Shown here: positions 25,327-34,908 of the stretch, one piece after another
How the letters are laid out: each line of letters begins with the position of its first letter
Position numbering within the stretch: position 1 is the stretch's first letter
Source: Bacteroidales bacterium
GTDB taxonomy: Bacteria > Bacillota > Clostridia > Lachnospirales > Lachnospiraceae
DNA: 64,000 nt
Direction of reading: 5' to 3'
Assembly (NCBI GenBank): GCA_023664535.1
Contig: JAMPFJ010000005.1
Coordinates: 1 to 64,000, forward strand
The notes under the pieces: model-generated
Seen by the model: only the letters and a program-made list of their open reading frames with translations
Databases searched by the model: none
What the model was told of the DNA's origin: nothing
Position numbers and translations under genes: made by a program

Positions 25327-27324
25327 ATGGACCATTTTGAATTAGTATCAGAGTACGCCCCCACCGGCGACCAGCCTCAGGCTATCGAAGAATTAGTAAA
25401 AGGCTTTAAGGAGGGCAACCAATTCCAGACCCTTCTTGGTGTCACCGGCTCCGGCAAAACCTTTACCATGGCAAATGTCATCCAACAGTTAAATAAGCCG
25501 ACGCTTGTCATCGCCCACAATAAAACCCTTGCCGCCCAGCTGTACAGTGAGTTCAAGGAGTTTTTCCCCAATAACGCAGTGGAATATTTCGTGTCCTATT
25601 ATGATTATTACCAGCCGGAGGCATACGTTCCCTCCACCGATACCTATATTGAGAAGGATTCTTCCGTTAATGACGAGATTGATAAATTGAGGCATTCTGC
25701 CACTGCGGCACTGATTGAGCGCAAGGATGTCATTGTCATCTCGTCCGTTTCCTGTATTTACGGGATTGGTTCTCCCGAGGATTACGAGGAAATGATGATT
25801 ACCCTGCGCACCGGGATGACCTATGAATGGGACAGGCTGATTAACGATTTAATTGATATTCAGTATGAGCGGAATGAAATGGACTTTAAACGGGGAAGTT
25901 TCCGGGTACATGGCGATGTGCTGGAGATTCTTCCGGTTTCCACCTTTGAGGATGCTGTCCGGATTGAATTTTTTGGCGACGAGATTGACCGGATGGTGGA
26001 ATTTGACCCATTGACCGGGGAGGTAAAGAGAGGGATTAATTGTGCGTTTATTTTCCCGGCTTCCCATTACGTGGTGGCGCAGGAGAAGATTGACCGTGCC
26101 GTGGAGGAGATTGAAGCGGAACTGGAAGAGCGGGTTGCGTACTTTAAAGAAAATGATAAGCTTCTCGAGGCGCAGAGAATCAGTGAGCGGACACATTTTG
26201 ATATGGAAATGTTGAGGGAAACCGGATTCTGTTCCGGTGTGGAGAATTATTCCCGGGTGCTGGCAGGTTTAGAGCCGGGAGCGACGCCCAATACGTTACT
26301 GGAATTTTTCAAGGATGATTTTCTGATGATTATTGACGAGTCGCATATTACCGTTCCGCAGATTCGGGGAATGTATGCGGGAGACAGGGCGAGAAAGCAG
26401 ACGCTGGTGGATTTTGGTTTCCGACTTCCCTCGGCGATGGATAACCGCCCCCTTAATTTTGGAGAATTTGAATCAAAGGTAGACCAGGTGATGTTTGTTT
26501 CGGCAACCCCCTCCGATTATGAAGCGGAGCATGAGCTGCTCCGGACGGAGCAGTTAATCCGGCCCACCGGACTGCTGGACCCGTTAATCGAGGTAAAGCC
26601 CGTGGCAGGGCAGGTGGATGATTTACTGTCTGAAGTGAATAAAGAAGTAGAAAAAGGGCATAAGATACTGGTGACTACGCTGACAAAACGGATGGCGGAG
26701 GATTTGACGGATTATTTAAGGGACCAGGGGGTAAAGGTGAAATATCTCCATTCTGACATTGATACGCTGGAGCGGATTGAAATCGTGCGGGACCTGCGCA
26801 TGGGAATATTTGATGTGCTGGTGGGAATCAATCTGCTGCGGGAGGGGCTGGACATTCCGGAGATTACTCTGGTGGCGATTCTGGATGCAGACAAGGAGGG
26901 CTTCCTCCGTTCAGAGACCTCGCTGGTGCAGACGATTGGGCGTGCGGCGCGGAACAGTGAAGGCAGGGTGGTTATGTATGCGGATGCGATAACCCAGTCC
27001 ATGAAGGTGGCGATTGAAGAGACAAACCGCAGGCGCCAGATACAGGATGCTTATAATAAGGAGCATGGCATTACGCCGACAACAATACAGAAATCCGTCC
27101 GTGATTTGATTACAACTTCCACAGACGAAGATATTGAAGCATTAAATGCGAAGCTGAAGGAGAAGGATATTGAATCCATGACGAAAAAGGAACTTCAGGA
27201 GGAGATTAAAAAGTACACGAAGAAGATGGAAACGGCGGCGGCAGAGCTTAATTTTGAAGCAGCGGCAGAATACAGGGACAGATTGAAGGAATTGAAGGTG
27301 TCCCTGCGGGATTATGATAATTGA
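25327..27324 (+). CDS. uvrB: Excinuclease ABC subunit B
   Basis: DNA-damage verifying helicase-like subunit of UvrABC nucleotide excision repair, cytoplasmic. Family motifs run in order: Walker [13 protein letters not shown] near residue 40, the beta-hairpin region [12 protein letters not shown], Walker [38 protein letters not shown], and a C-terminal UVR (UvrC-binding) domain from about residue 622. Length 665 aa is normal. AGAGGAG precedes the ATG. uvrA and uvrC are not in the window. The gene is GC-richer than the cassette upstream. Confidence 0.99.
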   Translation: MDHFELVSEYAPTGDQPQAIEELVKGFKEGNQFQTLLGVTGSGKTFTMANVIQQLNKPTLVIAHNKTLAAQLYSEFKEFFPNNAVEYFVSYYDYYQPEAYVPSTDTYIEKDSSVNDEIDKLRHSATAALIERKDVIVISSVSCIYGIGSPEDYEEMMITLRTGMTYEWDRLINDLIDIQYERNEMDFKRGSFRVHGDVLEILPVSTFEDAVRIEFFGDEIDRMVEFDPLTGEVKRGINCAFIFPASHYVVAQEKIDRAVEEIEAELEERVAYFKENDKLLEAQRISERTHFDMEMLRETGFCSGVENYSRVLAGLEPGATPNTLLEFFKDDFLMIIDESHITVPQIRGMYAGDRARKQTLVDFGFRLPSAMDNRPLNFGEFESKVDQVMFVSATPSDYEAEHELLRTEQLIRPTGLLDPLIEVKPVAGQVDDLLSEVNKEVEKGHKILVTTLTKRMAEDLTDYLRDQGVKVKYLHSDIDTLERIEIVRDLRMGIFDVLVGINLLREGLDIPEITLVAILDADKEGFLRSETSLVQTIGRAARNSEGRVVMYADAITQSMKVAIEETNRRRQIQDAYNKEHGITPTTIQKSVRDLITTSTDEDIEALNAKLKEKDIESMTKKELQEEIKKYTKKMETAAAELNFEAAAEYRDRLKELKVSLRDYDN

Positions 27325-27346
27325 CGGTTAAAGGATGAGGTGGATA

Positions 27347-29107
27347 ATGGAGACTGGAGAGTATAAGACAACGGAGCTGTTAAAAAGATTTTTACCCTAC
27401 TATAAGCCCCACAGGAAAACTGTGGCACTGGATTTGTTTTGTGCTTCGCTGACGACAATCTGTGAACTGGTGCTGCCCCTTATCATGCGCTATATCACCA
27501 ATGAGGGAATGCGGAATCTGGCGGCGTTGTCGGTTCGTACCGTACTGGTTCTCGGAGGAATCTATTTTGTCCTCCGGATTATAGACAGTATAGCCAACTA
27601 TTATATGGCGGACATGGGGCATGTGATGGGGGCGAAGATAGAAACGGCAATGCGGGAAGATGCCTATTCCCATCTGCAAAAGCTTTCCAATACCTATTAT
27701 AACAATACCAAGGTGGGACAGATTATGGGCAGGATTACCAATGATTTGTTTGATGTGACGGAATTTGCCCATCACTGTCCGGAGGAATTTTTTATTGCGG
27801 CAATTAAAGCGGTGGTTGGATTCGTTATTTTGTCCGGAATCAATTTCTGTCTTACACTCATTATTTTCTGCATCGTGCCGGTTATGTTTTTTAGCTGCAT
27901 GGCGCTGAACCGGAAAATGAAAGAAGCATTTTCTAAGCAGAGATACCAGATTGGGGAATTAAATGCCCGGATTGAGGACAGCTTATTGGGGCAGAAGGTG
28001 GTAAAGGCATTTACTAACGAGGAGATGGAAAATGCAAAATTTGCTGTTGACAACCAGAGGTTTTTTGCAATAAAAAAAGAAACGTATAAATACATGGCGG
28101 CATTTCAGACAACCACCAGAATGTTTGACGGCGTGATGTATCTTGCCGTAGTAATCGGCGGTGGAATATTTATGGTGAAAGGGTTAATCCGACCGGGGGA
28201 TTTGGTGGCGTACATGCTCTATGTTACCACGCTGATTGCCACCATAAGGCGGATTATTGAGTTTGCCGAGCAGTTCCAGCGGGGGATGACCGGCATTGAG
28301 CGGTTTTTGCAGATTATGGATGCGGATATTGAAATATTTGACGAGGAGGGCGCCGTGCCTTTGGAGCGGGTATCCGGCAATATTGAATTTGAAAATGTCA
28401 GCTTTGAATATCCGGACGACCACAATACGGTTTTTTCCAATTTGAATCTGTCGATAAAGGCGGGAGAAAAGGTGGCGGTTGTAGGACCCTCCGGGGGAGG
28501 AAAGACAACGCTCTGCAATCTGATTCCCCGGTTTTTTGATATAGATTCCGGTTGTATCCGCTTAGACGGAAGGAACGTAAAGGAATTTACCTTAAAAAGC
28601 CTGCGGCAGCATATCGGGATTGTCCAGCAGGAGGTGTATTTGTTTTCCGGAACGGTGTATGACAATATTGTTTACGGAAAACCGGATGCACCCAGGGAGG
28701 AAGTGATGGCGGCGGCAAAGCTTGCGGGGGCGGACGGGTTTATCCGGGAGCTGAAGGACGGTTATGATACCTATATTGGCGAGCGGGGGGTAAAGCTGTC
28801 CGGAGGTCAGAAGCAGAGAATCAGCATTGCCAGGGTTTTTCTGAAAAACCCGCCGATTCTGATTCTGGACGAGGCAACCTCGGCATTGGATAACGAGAGT
28901 GAATTTGAGGTGGCAAAATCCCTGCAGAAGCTGTCAAAGGGAAGGACAACCCTTACCATCGCCCACAGATTATCCAGCATCCGAAATTCCGACCGGATTC
29001 TTGTGCTGACCCAGGAGGGAATTGTAGAGGAGGGGAATCATGATGCGCTGATGGAGAAACAGGGCATGTATTATGAATTTTATACCATGGCGGACAAGTG
29101 GCAGTAG
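27347..29107 (+). CDS. ABC exporter, fused membrane and ATPase domains (MsbA/MdlB-like)
   Basis: About 586 aa half-transporter that probably acts as a homodimer. Six membrane segments lie in residues 1-310. The ATPase domain follows with Walker A GPSGGGKTTLC, signature LSGGQKQRISIARVFL, Walker B ILILDEATSALD and the H-loop AHRLSS. Substrate unknown; closest by layout to multidrug or lipid exporters. An in-frame ATG at 27335 abuts its ribosome site, and GAGGTGG suits the ATG at 27347. It lies about 22 nt after uvrB and is likely co-transcribed. A terminator follows. Confidence 0.93.
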   Translation: METGEYKTTELLKRFLPYYKPHRKTVALDLFCASLTTICELVLPLIMRYITNEGMRNLAALSVRTVLVLGGIYFVLRIIDSIANYYMADMGHVMGAKIETAMREDAYSHLQKLSNTYYNNTKVGQIMGRITNDLFDVTEFAHHCPEEFFIAAIKAVVGFVILSGINFCLTLIIFCIVPVMFFSCMALNRKMKEAFSKQRYQIGELNARIEDSLLGQKVVKAFTNEEMENAKFAVDNQRFFAIKKETYKYMAAFQTTTRMFDGVMYLAVVIGGGIFMVKGLIRPGDLVAYMLYVTTLIATIRRIIEFAEQFQRGMTGIERFLQIMDADIEIFDEEGAVPLERVSGNIEFENVSFEYPDDHNTVFSNLNLSIKAGEKVAVVGPSGGGKTTLCNLIPRFFDIDSGCIRLDGRNVKEFTLKSLRQHIGIVQQEVYLFSGTVYDNIVYGKPDAPREEVMAAAKLAGADGFIRELKDGYDTYIGERGVKLSGGQKQRISIARVFLKNPPILILDEATSALDNESEFEVAKSLQKLSKGRTTLTIAHRLSSIRNSDRILVLTQEGIVEEGNHDALMEKQGMYYEFYTMADKWQ

Positions 29108-29132
29108 TAAACTGCCCGTACTCTGCTGGCAG

Positions 29133-29174
29133 AGCCGGTACAGGAAAGACAAATCTTAACGTGCCGGCTTTTTT
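29133..29174 (+). terminator. Terminator of the uvrB-ABC exporter unit
   Basis: AGCCGGTAC (29133-29141) pairs with GTGCCGGCT (29161-29169), then a T-run. It separates the unit from the injection-system operon. Confidence 0.85.
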
Positions 29175-29246
29175 ATTGCTTTTCTTTTTTCAATAATCCA
29201 TATTCATTTGCCGTTTCGATAAGAATCTTTTTGTCTGTCGCTTACT

Positions 29247-29254
29247 TTCGACAA
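29247..29254 (-). promoter_or_regulatory. Perfect Spo0A box upstream of the injection-system operon
   Basis: Reads TTGTCGAA on the minus strand, an 8/8 match to the Spo0A consensus, about 65 bp before the -10 box. A weaker 5/7 site (TGTCGCT) lies nearby on the + strand at about 29236. Confidence 0.5.
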
Positions 29255-29279
29255 ACTCCAACATATTCCAACAAAAAAT

Positions 29280-29336
29280 AACGAATGAATAAAATCGTTT
29301 AAATTAGAGGGAAAGAATATAATGTAAACATTACAT
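29280..29336 (+). promoter_or_regulatory. Promoter and dyads of the injection-system operon
   Basis: The -10 TATAAT is at 29318-29323. The position 17 bp upstream holds only TCGTTT, a poor -35, which suggests an activator. A dyad AACGA-N10-TCGTT (29280-29299) covers that -35 position. A perfect 15-bp palindrome, ATGTAAACATTACAT (29322-29336), overlaps the end of the -10 and the likely start site, as an operator would. Confidence 0.6.
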
Positions 29337-29352
29337 TGGTGAAGGAGGCTGT

Positions 29353-29763
29353 ATGGGGGATTTTCAAAGCGAACACGCCTTTTTGGGGAATGGATGGGGA
29401 TTTCCGGTAACGACAGACGAATTGACTGGAAGAGTAAAGGAAAGCGCTTATGAGGAAAATATTAAAGAAAGCATTTACTTAATCGTAATGACCAGAAAAG
29501 GGGAGCGGGTTATGCGTCCGGATTTTGGATGCGATATCCATCAGTATATGTTTGCGGCAATAAACTATACGACGTTAACGATGATGAAGCATGCCGTGCA
29601 GGAGGCGCTGCTGAAATGGGAGCCCAGAATTACGGAGCTTCAGGTGGAGATTGCAGACAGGGTGCAGGAAAATAATGCCGTACAGATTATGATTGCCTAT
29701 CGGGTCAGAACAACGAATACGCCCTTTAATCTGGTGTTCCCGTTTTATTTGGAGGAAACGTAG
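29353..29763 (+). CDS. gp25/GPW-like baseplate wedge protein (Afp9-like)
   Basis: 136 aa. Baseplate wedge component that initiates sheath polymerisation in contractile tails. Shows the gp25 pattern: GWGFPVTTDELTG, then NIKESIYLIVMTRKGERVMRPDFGCDI (the R-P-x-F-G-C/S signature), then a helix and a strand pair ending in FNLVFPFYLEE. AAGGAGG precedes the ATG. First gene of a 21-gene run on one strand ending at the terminator at 51734. In Afp/PVC clusters gp25 lies after the spike gene; having it first is a distinct order. Confidence 0.92.
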   Translation: MGDFQSEHAFLGNGWGFPVTTDELTGRVKESAYEENIKESIYLIVMTRKGERVMRPDFGCDIHQYMFAAINYTTLTMMKHAVQEALLKWEPRITELQVEIADRVQENNAVQIMIAYRVRTTNTPFNLVFPFYLEET

Positions 29764-29778
29764 GAAGGAGGGATTGCC

Positions 29779-30105
29779 TTGTATCAGGAGGAAAGGAAAG
29801 AGGAAAAAGCCAATGCGACGGGAATACCCGATTCCCTGAAGAAAAAAGCGGAGGTAAAATCCGGGCTGTCCTTTGCGGACGTCAGAGTACATTACAATTC
29901 CGATAAGCCGGCGAAGGTGGGCGCATTGGCTTATACGATGGGGAACCAGGTGTATATGGGGCCGGGACAGGAAAAGCATCTTTCCCATGAATTGGGACAT
30001 GTCGCACAGCAGAAGCAGGGACGGGTTGCGGTGACAAAAACTGAAGCGGGACTAAGGGTAAATGACGACGCAGCATTGGAAAGGGAAGCGGATGAATTTC
30101 TATGA
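29779..30105 (+). CDS. Short stand-alone DUF4157 protein
   Basis: 108 aa. DUF4157 is a hallmark of extracellular contractile injection system loci, often at the N-terminus of cargo toxins. The domain covers most of the protein: LSFADVRVHYNSDKPAKVGALAYTMG, VYMGPGQEKHLSHELGHVAQQ, with the zinc-protease-like HELGH at about residues 70-74, and ALEREADEF at the end. No toxin domain is attached. The start is TTG, chosen because AAGGAGGG lies 6-7 nt upstream. It overlaps the ATPase gene (ATGA). Possible roles are a cargo-handling factor or a processing peptidase. Confidence 0.85.
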   Translation: MYQEERKEEKANATGIPDSLKKKAEVKSGLSFADVRVHYNSDKPAKVGALAYTMGNQVYMGPGQEKHLSHELGHVAQQKQGRVAVTKTEAGLRVNDDAALEREADEFL

Positions 30106-32207
30106 AAGGGACAAAGGGATTAGACGAATACTTAAGAAAAGTGGAGGAGGAAGAGGGAAGACGGATATACCGGTTTTTAGTCCTGCTGGAGGAGGACAGC
30201 GTCTATGATTTCGGTGAACAGTCGCCCTATGAGGAGTCTGTTTTAAGCCGGGAAGTAAAGCAGTATTTTGCACGGATTGCAGAGAAAACGGAGGGATATA
30301 CGGAAGCCTCCGAAGAGGAGACGGAGGATTTTCCGTTACAGCGGGTTTATTCTGTCCTACAGCTTGACGCATTTGAACAGATGTGCGTAAAACTGGCTCT
30401 GCTGGGGGAAGTAAATGCCTGTGTGGGAAAATTTTTTGTCTACATGAATAACGACTGGAATACCCCGTATCTGACCATAGATACGGCGATAAAGCTGTAC
30501 ACCATGGAGAAACGGGCGGATGTGGGATATTATGCCTGTTTTTTTGAAAAGAGCAGTCTGCCGGATTACATCTTTGAATTTTATCGGCAGGAAGGAAAAA
30601 ACAGGGGGAGCTGGGGGTTAAAGCTGCGGGATTCTTTTTTCCGGCTGTTGTTTTCCGGAAAGGGCAGTGTGCCGGAGGATTTCCCCTTTTTGACGTGGCA
30701 TCCCGCAGAAGCGGGGAAAGCACTGCTCCGTGAGGACTCGCCGGTGTTTGCCCGGATAGATACGCTGATGAAAAAAACATCGGCAGCGGTTTATCTATGT
30801 GGGAAGGAGGATTACGGAAAGCAGATTGTGAATCAGTACGGCAGGAGAAACGGATGGGATATCTGTTATTTGGACTTGCTTTCCCTGCTTTTGCTGATAG
30901 AAAAAAACGGGCTGCCCATAACCCTGCGGGAGCTGGGGAATATGCTCTTTTTGTGGACGAGAGTGCAAAATGCCTGCTTATGCATATATTTTTGCAAAGA
31001 GAGTACCGGGAAAAGGGAGTACATGGAACAGGTGATAAAGAGAGTGCTGGAAGCATTTCCGCCGACGGGAAGCGCACTGTTTATTCTGGGGGAGGAGCTG
31101 CCGGATTTTCTGAAAGGGAATCCACGGATAGGGGAAATTTTGACGGAATCCGGGGAAAGGACGGGAGATATTCGTCCGTGGCAGGAGACGGCAAAGTATT
31201 TTTCAGTGGAGGAGACGGTAAAGCCGGAGGCCTTTGCCGCAGCATACCGCTTTAATGCGGTACAGATTTGGAGAATTTTTCAATATGCGGATAGCCGGCG
31301 GCTTCTTGACGGAAGGGATGCCATACAGCGTGAGGATATAAAAGAAAGCTGTATCCGTGAGGCGGGCTGCCGGGGAAATAATCTGATTACCGTAATGCAT
31401 ACTGGATATCAATGGGAGGATTTGGTGCTTCCCGAAAGACAGAACAGGCAGCTGAAAACCGCATGTAACCGTGTGCTTTACCGGCAGCAGATTTATCATA
31501 CGTGGGGATTTGAAAAACGGATGGCATACGGAAGAGGAGTGTCCATGGTATTTTCGGGACCGCCGGGCACCGGGAAAACCATGAGTGCGGGAATTGTTGC
31601 GGATGCTCTGGGAACGGCGCTTTACCGGGTAAATCTGGCGGCAGTGGTCAGCAAATATATCGGTGAGACGGAAAAGAATCTGAATGTGGTATTTGAAACA
31701 GTAAGAAAAGGACAGGGTGTGCTGTTTTTTGACGAGGCGGACGTTTTGTTCAGCAAACGGACGGAGGTTCAAAATTCCAATGACAAGCACAGTAACATGG
31801 AGGCGGCGTATCTGCTTCAGAAAATGGAGGAGTATGAGGGAATAGTTATTCTTGCCACCAATTATGTGCAGAATATGGATGAGGCGTTTAAACGAAGAAT
31901 CCAGTTTTGGATTGAGTTTCCTTTTCCGGACGAGACCTGCAGAAAACGGCTTTGGGAAAAGGTATTTCCTGAACAGATGGAGTTTGGTGAAATGCCGGAT
32001 TATGATTTTCTGGCAAAGCATTTTGAACTGTCGGGAAGCCAGATTAAAAATATTGCGCTGCAGGCGGCATTTTTTGCCGCAGACGAGCGAAGAGGGGCGG
32101 ACATGGGACACATTATCAGGGCGCTGCTGATGGAGATAAGAAAGACGGGAAAGAAAATATCCAGGGAGGATTTGCGGGAATATTATATATACTATGAAAA
32201 TAACTGA
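30102..32207 (+). CDS. AAA+ ATPase of contractile injection system (Afp15-like)
   Basis: 701 aa. eCIS clusters almost always encode this ATPase, thought to act in assembly or cargo loading. A large variable N-terminal region (1 to about 440) precedes the AAA+ core. That core has Walker A GPPGTGKT near 486, the pore-loop-like SKYIGETEKNL, Walker B GVLFFDEADVLF near 541, sensor-1 ILATNYVQNMDEAF and the arginine-finger pair KRRIQFWIEFPFPD. A lid helix with SGSQIKNIALQAAFFA follows. Translation is coupled to the DUF4157 gene. Confidence 0.93.
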   Translation: MKGTKGLDEYLRKVEEEEGRRIYRFLVLLEEDSVYDFGEQSPYEESVLSREVKQYFARIAEKTEGYTEASEEETEDFPLQRVYSVLQLDAFEQMCVKLALLGEVNACVGKFFVYMNNDWNTPYLTIDTAIKLYTMEKRADVGYYACFFEKSSLPDYIFEFYRQEGKNRGSWGLKLRDSFFRLLFSGKGSVPEDFPFLTWHPAEAGKALLREDSPVFARIDTLMKKTSAAVYLCGKEDYGKQIVNQYGRRNGWDICYLDLLSLLLLIEKNGLPITLRELGNMLFLWTRVQNACLCIYFCKESTGKREYMEQVIKRVLEAFPPTGSALFILGEELPDFLKGNPRIGEILTESGERTGDIRPWQETAKYFSVEETVKPEAFAAAYRFNAVQIWRIFQYADSRRLLDGRDAIQREDIKESCIREAGCRGNNLITVMHTGYQWEDLVLPERQNRQLKTACNRVLYRQQIYHTWGFEKRMAYGRGVSMVFSGPPGTGKTMSAGIVADALGTALYRVNLAAVVSKYIGETEKNLNVVFETVRKGQGVLFFDEADVLFSKRTEVQNSNDKHSNMEAAYLLQKMEEYEGIVILATNYVQNMDEAFKRRIQFWIEFPFPDETCRKRLWEKVFPEQMEFGEMPDYDFLAKHFELSGSQIKNIALQAAFFAADERRGADMGHIIRALLMEIRKTGKKISREDLREYYIYYENN

Positions 32208-32265
32208 GGCGCAGCGCTTCGGCTATAAAATAAAGGAGTTAAAATAAAGAACAGGAGGCAGAGTT

Positions 32266-34035
32266 ATGGCGGAATATTTATCACCGGGAGTATATGTAGA
32301 AGAGTTTGACTCAGGAAGTAAACCTATGGAGGGGGTTGGAACAAGTACGGCAGGGTTTATCGGGCTGGCGCAGAGAGGGATGACAGTGGGTATACCGCAG
32401 CTGGTTACCAACTTTGCTGATTTTAAGAGAAAATATGGAGGATATTTATCGGAAAATGAATTTGGGGACTATCGTTTTCTCGCCTATGCGGTAGAAAACT
32501 TTTTTGTCAACGGTGGCTCAAGGTGTTTTGTTATGCGCGTGGCGCCGGAGGATGCGAAGGAAGCGGCAGGTTACCTGCCGAAGGAGGACGGTGCGGTGTT
32601 GAAAATTACCGCAAAGAATCCGGGGGAATGGGGAAACCAGCTTCAGGTTAAGGTATCGCCGGCAAGCAAGGCAAAGACGCAGGTTTTGGAGGTGCTTACC
32701 GAGGACAGCGGAAAAAAATACAGGGTGAAAAAAGCGGTAGGTTTTCAGGTCGGGGATATTGTCGCCTATCAGGAGACGGTGACGACGGGAGAAGACGGGA
32801 AAAAGGAGACGAAAATTGCAGGCTATAACAGGGTGGTAAAATGCCAGGACAATATTCTGGAATTTGCCGCCGATTTTGACGACGGGATTGTGGATGACGG
32901 ACTGCTGCCGGAAAGGGTAATTATGACCTGTGAATTTAACCTGGAGGTCAGGTTTGACGATATTACCGAGGTCTATGAAAATGTGTCCTTTAATATCAGT
33001 GAGGCAAATTATATTGGAAAGAAGACGGAAAAGTCGGATTTGATTACCGTGGAGGTCACAGAGACGGAAGAGGAACAGGCAGTTTCGCCCTTTATTAAGA
33101 TTGCCGGAGACGAAAACGCAAAGGATGTCAGGATGTCCTTTGCCGGAGGAGCTAACGGCTCCATCGGGGCAATTTCCGCAGACAGCTTTATCGGGGTAGA
33201 TAACGGTGCTGGAAAGAGAACCGGAATACAGGCGTTTGTAGATAACGATGTGGTTTCCATCATGGCGGTGCCGGGGGTGACGGACGCCAATGTACAGCTG
33301 AATCTGACAGCGCACTGTGAGAATCTCGCCAGCCGTTTTGCCGTACTGGATATGCCGAGAAATGCGGCGAAGATTGATGATATCATTGCGCACAGAGAGA
33401 TGTTTGACACAAATTATGCGGCGTTATATCATCCATGGCTCACTGTATTCGATTCATTGGACAAGCGGAATATTGCCATTCCCCCATCCGGCTCGGTAAT
33501 CGGCATATATGCCCGCAGTGATAATGAACGGGGAGTACATAAGGCACCTGCCAATGAGGTGGTAAAGGCGTGCGTGGGACTGGACTTTAACTTCAATAAA
33601 GGGGAACAGGATATTTTAAATCCCAGGGGAGTCAATTTAATCCGCTCCTTTCCGGGCATGGGAATCCGGGTCTGGGGGGCAAGAACCGCTACCAGCGACG
33701 ACTCATGGAAGTACATCAACGTCCGCAGACTATTTATTTTTATTGAGGAATCCATTAAGGCAAATACGAACTGGGTGGTGTTTGAGCCAAATGACGAAAC
33801 CCTGTGGGTGAGGGTGAAGCGTACTATTGAAGTATTTTTAACGGGACTGTGGAGAAACGGCTCCTTAGCGGGAGCTTCTACGGATGAAGCGTTTTTTGTC
33901 AATGTAGACAGAACGACAATGTCCCAGGATGATATTGACAACGGGCGGCTAATCTGTGTAATCGGGGTTGCGCCGGTAAAACCTGCGGAATTTGTGATTT
34001 TCAGAATTACCCAGAAGGCGGGAGACACCCAGTAA
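32266..34035 (+). CDS. Contractile tail sheath protein (Afp2/3/4, Pvc2-like)
   Basis: 589 aa. It starts MAEYLSPGVYVEEFDSGSKP, the standard sheath opening that provides the N-terminal linker strand. The conserved C-terminal sheath core includes RGVNLIRSFPGMGIRVWGARTA, WKYINVRRLFIFIEESIK, NDETLWVRVKRTIEVFLTGLW and the final FRITQK. A middle insertion of about 200 residues is probably surface-exposed. AGGAGG lies 7 nt upstream. Only one sheath gene is present, whereas Afp has three. Confidence 0.96.
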   Translation: MAEYLSPGVYVEEFDSGSKPMEGVGTSTAGFIGLAQRGMTVGIPQLVTNFADFKRKYGGYLSENEFGDYRFLAYAVENFFVNGGSRCFVMRVAPEDAKEAAGYLPKEDGAVLKITAKNPGEWGNQLQVKVSPASKAKTQVLEVLTEDSGKKYRVKKAVGFQVGDIVAYQETVTTGEDGKKETKIAGYNRVVKCQDNILEFAADFDDGIVDDGLLPERVIMTCEFNLEVRFDDITEVYENVSFNISEANYIGKKTEKSDLITVEVTETEEEQAVSPFIKIAGDENAKDVRMSFAGGANGSIGAISADSFIGVDNGAGKRTGIQAFVDNDVVSIMAVPGVTDANVQLNLTAHCENLASRFAVLDMPRNAAKIDDIIAHREMFDTNYAALYHPWLTVFDSLDKRNIAIPPSGSVIGIYARSDNERGVHKAPANEVVKACVGLDFNFNKGEQDILNPRGVNLIRSFPGMGIRVWGARTATSDDSWKYINVRRLFIFIEESIKANTNWVVFEPNDETLWVRVKRTIEVFLTGLWRNGSLAGASTDEAFFVNVDRTTMSQDDIDNGRLICVIGVAPVKPAEFVIFRITQKAGDTQ

Positions 34036-34083
34036 AACGGATAGGAGAAAGAGCAGGCATGGCAGAAAGGATTGGTGAAAAGC

Positions 34084-34512
34084 ATGGCAAGTGGATACCC
34101 ACATGGGAAGTTTAGATTTAAGGTGGAGATAGACGGGCTGACCGCCGGAGGCTTTAGTGAAGTGTCCGGATTTGACGCCTCCATTGACGTGATTGAATAC
34201 AGGGAGGGGGATAAGGTACAGACGCCGCTAAAGGTTCCGGGGCTAAAGAAATACGGAAACATTACCCTGAAGCAGGGGCTTATGGACAGTGATGTGCTGT
34301 ACAAATGGATGGCGACCGGTCTGGAAAAGAATGTGGACCGGAAAACCATTACCATTACGTTAATTGATATTGACGGCAACGACGCCGCTTCATGGCAGGT
34401 AATCAATGCATGGCCTACTAAATATACGGCGCCGGATTTTAACGCAACCTCGTCAGAGGTGGCGGTGGAAACCTTAGAGATTGCGCATGAGGGCATGACG
34501 AGGACAAAATAA
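34084..34512 (+). CDS. Tail tube protein 1 (Afp1/Pvc1-like, gp19 fold)
   Basis: About 142 aa, the inner tube subunit. MASGYPHGKFRFKVEIDGLTAGGFSEVSGF is the T4 gp19-like start (residues 1-30) and LKKYGNITLKQGLMDSDVLYKWM is the matching central block. The open frame extends to a TTG at 34072, but no ribosome site suits it; GGTG at 34074 is 6 nt before the ATG at 34084. A different small frame starts at ATG 34059 and is not conserved-looking. It lies directly after the sheath, the usual order. Confidence 0.94.
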   Translation: MASGYPHGKFRFKVEIDGLTAGGFSEVSGFDASIDVIEYREGDKVQTPLKVPGLKKYGNITLKQGLMDSDVLYKWMATGLEKNVDRKTITITLIDIDGNDAASWQVINAWPTKYTAPDFNATSSEVAVETLEIAHEGMTRTK

Positions 34513-34536
34513 GGATAAGAGGAGGAGATAAAAGCA

Positions 34537-34908
34537 ATGGCATTTCAGACAGAGTATGAGTTTACCCTGCCAAGGGGATATGTGGATAATACGGGAACCA
34601 TGCATAAGACAGGAACCATGCGGCTGGCGACGGCTGCGGATGAGATTCTGCCGTTGAAGGATTCCAGGGTACAGCAAAATCCCGGATATCTGACCATCAT
34701 TTTACTGGCAAGGGTTGTCACCCGGTTAGGTTCCATACCGGCGGTGGATACCCGTGTGATTGAAAATCTGTACACTGCGGATTTGGCATATCTGCAGGAT
34801 TTGTACGAGAGGATAAATACCATGGATACTCCTTGTTATAAGGCGGTTTGCTCCCATTGTAACCAGGAAATAGAGGTTCCGGTAAATTTTATGAATGCCG
34901 GAGCATAA
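34537..34908 (+). CDS. Tail assembly protein, zero-frame product of a putative frameshifting gene pair
   Basis: 123 aa. AGGAGG lies upstream of the ATG. The first 100 residues resemble phage tail assembly proteins (FTLPRGYVDNTGTMHKTGTMRLATA, then a helical part ending QDLYERINTM). A CSHCNQEIEVPV segment near the C-terminus has the look of half a zinc ribbon. The gene lies between the two tube genes, where phages place the G and GT chaperones that recruit tube and tape measure. Four codons before its stop comes a slippery heptamer, and the next ORF (34863-35093) has no usual start codon. A 185-residue fused form is therefore predicted as well as this short form. Confidence 0.8.
   Translation: MAFQTEYEFTLPRGYVDNTGTMHKTGTMRLATAADEILPLKDSRVQQNPGYLTIILLARVVTRLGSIPAVDTRVIENLYTADLAYLQDLYERINTMDTPCYKAVCSHCNQEIEVPVNFMNAGA

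Noticed and set aside
30100..31077. Long minus-strand ORF of 325 codons, and other long antisense ORFs in the eCIS and sporulation regions
   Set aside because: They lie opposite clearly conserved genes and are rich in Pro, Ser, Arg and His as expected for reverse-frame shadows.
34059..34113. Small gene starting at ATG 34059 before tube protein 1
   Set aside because: Only 18 codons, in another frame across the start of the tube gene and without a well-spaced ribosome site.
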